From assembly GCA_003448025.1 (NCBI GenBank), contig DLXL01000073.1, positions 5,453 through 11,150 on the forward strand: DNA of 5,698 bases, given 5' to 3'. The position numbers were made by a program, and so were the translations under genes. This stretch comes from Saprospirales bacterium (lineage in GTDB: Bacteria; Bacteroidota; Bacteroidia; Chitinophagales; Saprospiraceae). The stretch's first letter is position 1; each line of letters opens with the position of its first letter. This document shows positions 5,092 through 5,698 of the stretch, in pieces. Below the pieces are notes generated by a model. The model ran no database searches, was not told the DNA's origin, and saw only the letters and a program-made list of their open reading frames with translations.

Positions 5092-5698
5092 ATGAAAAAG
5101 AGAATCCTCCCGTCACTGCTTTTGTGCCTTTGTTTTGGATTGCAGGCCGCAACCCTGCACATCGGAATGGGGCAAGCCTATCCGGATCTGGCAACTGCTG
5201 CCAACGTGGCCCAACCGGGTGATACCCTGCTTCTGCACGCCGGCACATATCCTGGAGGATTGTTTCTGGAAAACTTGAAAGGTTTGCCGGGCCAATGGAT
5301 TACCATCAAAAATGCACCCGGCGCTACAGTCATATTTAATGGAGGTTCAAATGCTATACATTTTGTTGAACCGGCGTATTTGCACCTTTCCGGACTGATA
5401 TTCCAGCAGGCAACAGGCAATGGCGTGAACATGGATGATGGCGGCACCTACGACACGCCTGCACACCACGTTATTTTTGAACAGTGCACCTTCCGGGATA
5501 TGTTGGCAACAGGCAATAACGACCTGTTGAAGTTGTCGGGGCTTGATTCCTTTGAGGTGCGGGGATGCCTGTTCCAAAATGGCGCTGCGGGTGGTAGTGG
5601 GATTGATATGGTAGGCTGCCACTTTGGAAAAATTACCGGTAATCAGTTTGAAAACATGGGTTCAAACGCCATTCAGTGCAAGGGTGGCTGTGAGTATT
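5092..5698 (+). CDS. Secreted right-handed parallel beta-helix protein (3' end outside window)
   Basis: An ATG at 5092 opens a frame with no stop to the window end, giving 202 residues of a longer protein. Residues 1-20 are a signal peptide (MKKRILPSLLLCLCFGLQAA). LHIGMGQAYPDLATAANVAQPGDTL is the opening of pectate-lyase-like beta-helix proteins, followed by LLLHAGTYPGGLFLEN. Coil repeats follow at roughly 20-25 residue steps: ITIKNAPGATVIFNGG, LHLSGLIFQQATGNGV, VIFEQCTFRDM, FEVRGCLFQNGAAGGSGIDM and GKITGNQFENMGSNAIQ. Stacked aromatic, Asn and Cys positions such as C132, C158 and C176 are typical of such helices. Possible roles are a polysaccharide lyase or a surface adhesin; catalytic residues cannot be judged from this part. 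If it is T9SS cargo, a C-terminal sorting domain should lie downstream. It is transcribed away from the T9SS/collagen pair. Confidence 0.85.
   Translation, partial: MKKRILPSLLLCLCFGLQAATLHIGMGQAYPDLATAANVAQPGDTLLLHAGTYPGGLFLENLKGLPGQWITIKNAPGATVIFNGGSNAIHFVEPAYLHLSGLIFQQATGNGVNMDDGGTYDTPAHHVIFEQCTFRDMLATGNNDLLKLSGLDSFEVRGCLFQNGAAGGSGIDMVGCHFGKITGNQFENMGSNAIQCKGGCEY

Noticed and set aside
5121..5133. TTTGTGCCTTTGT inside the beta-helix gene, matching the core of the repeat at 2394-2438
   Set aside because: It encodes the Leu/Cys/Phe core of a signal peptide, lacks the inverted partner arm and is short and low in complexity, so coincidence is the simplest explanation.
4611..5162. 183-codon minus-strand frame overlapping the T9SS gene and the divergent promoter
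   Set aside because: It overlaps the well-supported T9SS protein in another frame, has no recognisable domain and runs across a promoter region with the 21-bp dyad.
5178..5622. Minus-strand frames opposite the beta-helix gene
   Set aside because: The plus-strand frame has a signal peptide and beta-helix repeats. The opposite frames show no domain and are shadows.

Overview
The window looks like chromosomal DNA of a member of the Bacteroidota, probably a Saprospiria/Chitinophagia-type environmental lineage; the rank below phylum is a guess. Four things support the phylum: a type IX secretion (T9SS) C-terminal sorting domain, the N-terminal 'FNYQAV...[10 protein letters not shown]' domain typical of secreted Bacteroidota fibre proteins, start codons without Shine-Dalgarno sequences, and a TAnnTTTG promoter element. 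No rRNA, tRNA, CRISPR array or transposase gene is visible.

Layout from left to right. (1) Positions 1-1224, minus strand: a compact operon read right to left. It runs from a DUF2177 membrane protein, through a DUF1295 (steroid 5-alpha-reductase-like) membrane protein that starts 1 base after the DUF2177 stop, to the first 13 codons of a third gene that leaves the window. By context this is probably a membrane-lipid modification cluster. (2) Positions 1225-1458: an intergenic stretch with two small dyads upstream of the operon and a 110-bp near-perfect palindrome with 39-nt arms. (3) Positions 1459-2226, minus strand: a GNAT acetyltransferase fused to a YoaP-like C-terminal domain. (4) Positions 2227-2500: an intergenic stretch with a second, different palindrome and a 26-nt tandem repeat. 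(5) Positions 2501-4900, minus strand: a two-gene unit. A small T9SS-sorted protein comes first, and 36 bases later a 618-residue fibre protein with signal peptide, N-terminal head, 59 uninterrupted Gly-X-Y triplets and a C-terminal peptidase-S74 chaperone with an intact Ser-Lys pair. (6) Positions 4901-5091: a divergent promoter region with a 21-bp dyad and a TAnnTTTG element. (7) From 5092 to the end, plus strand: the start of a secreted right-handed beta-helix protein, cut by the window edge.

Functionally, the right half encodes exported, probably cell-surface proteins: a self-processing collagen-like fibre, a T9SS-anchored small partner and a beta-helix protein. The left half encodes inner-membrane and housekeeping functions. 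The most unusual items are the self-cleaving collagen-like fibre paired with a T9SS mini-protein, and the two palindromic repeats flanking the acetyltransferase. The core motifs of those two repeats differ only by transitions, which suggests they are two versions of one repeat family.
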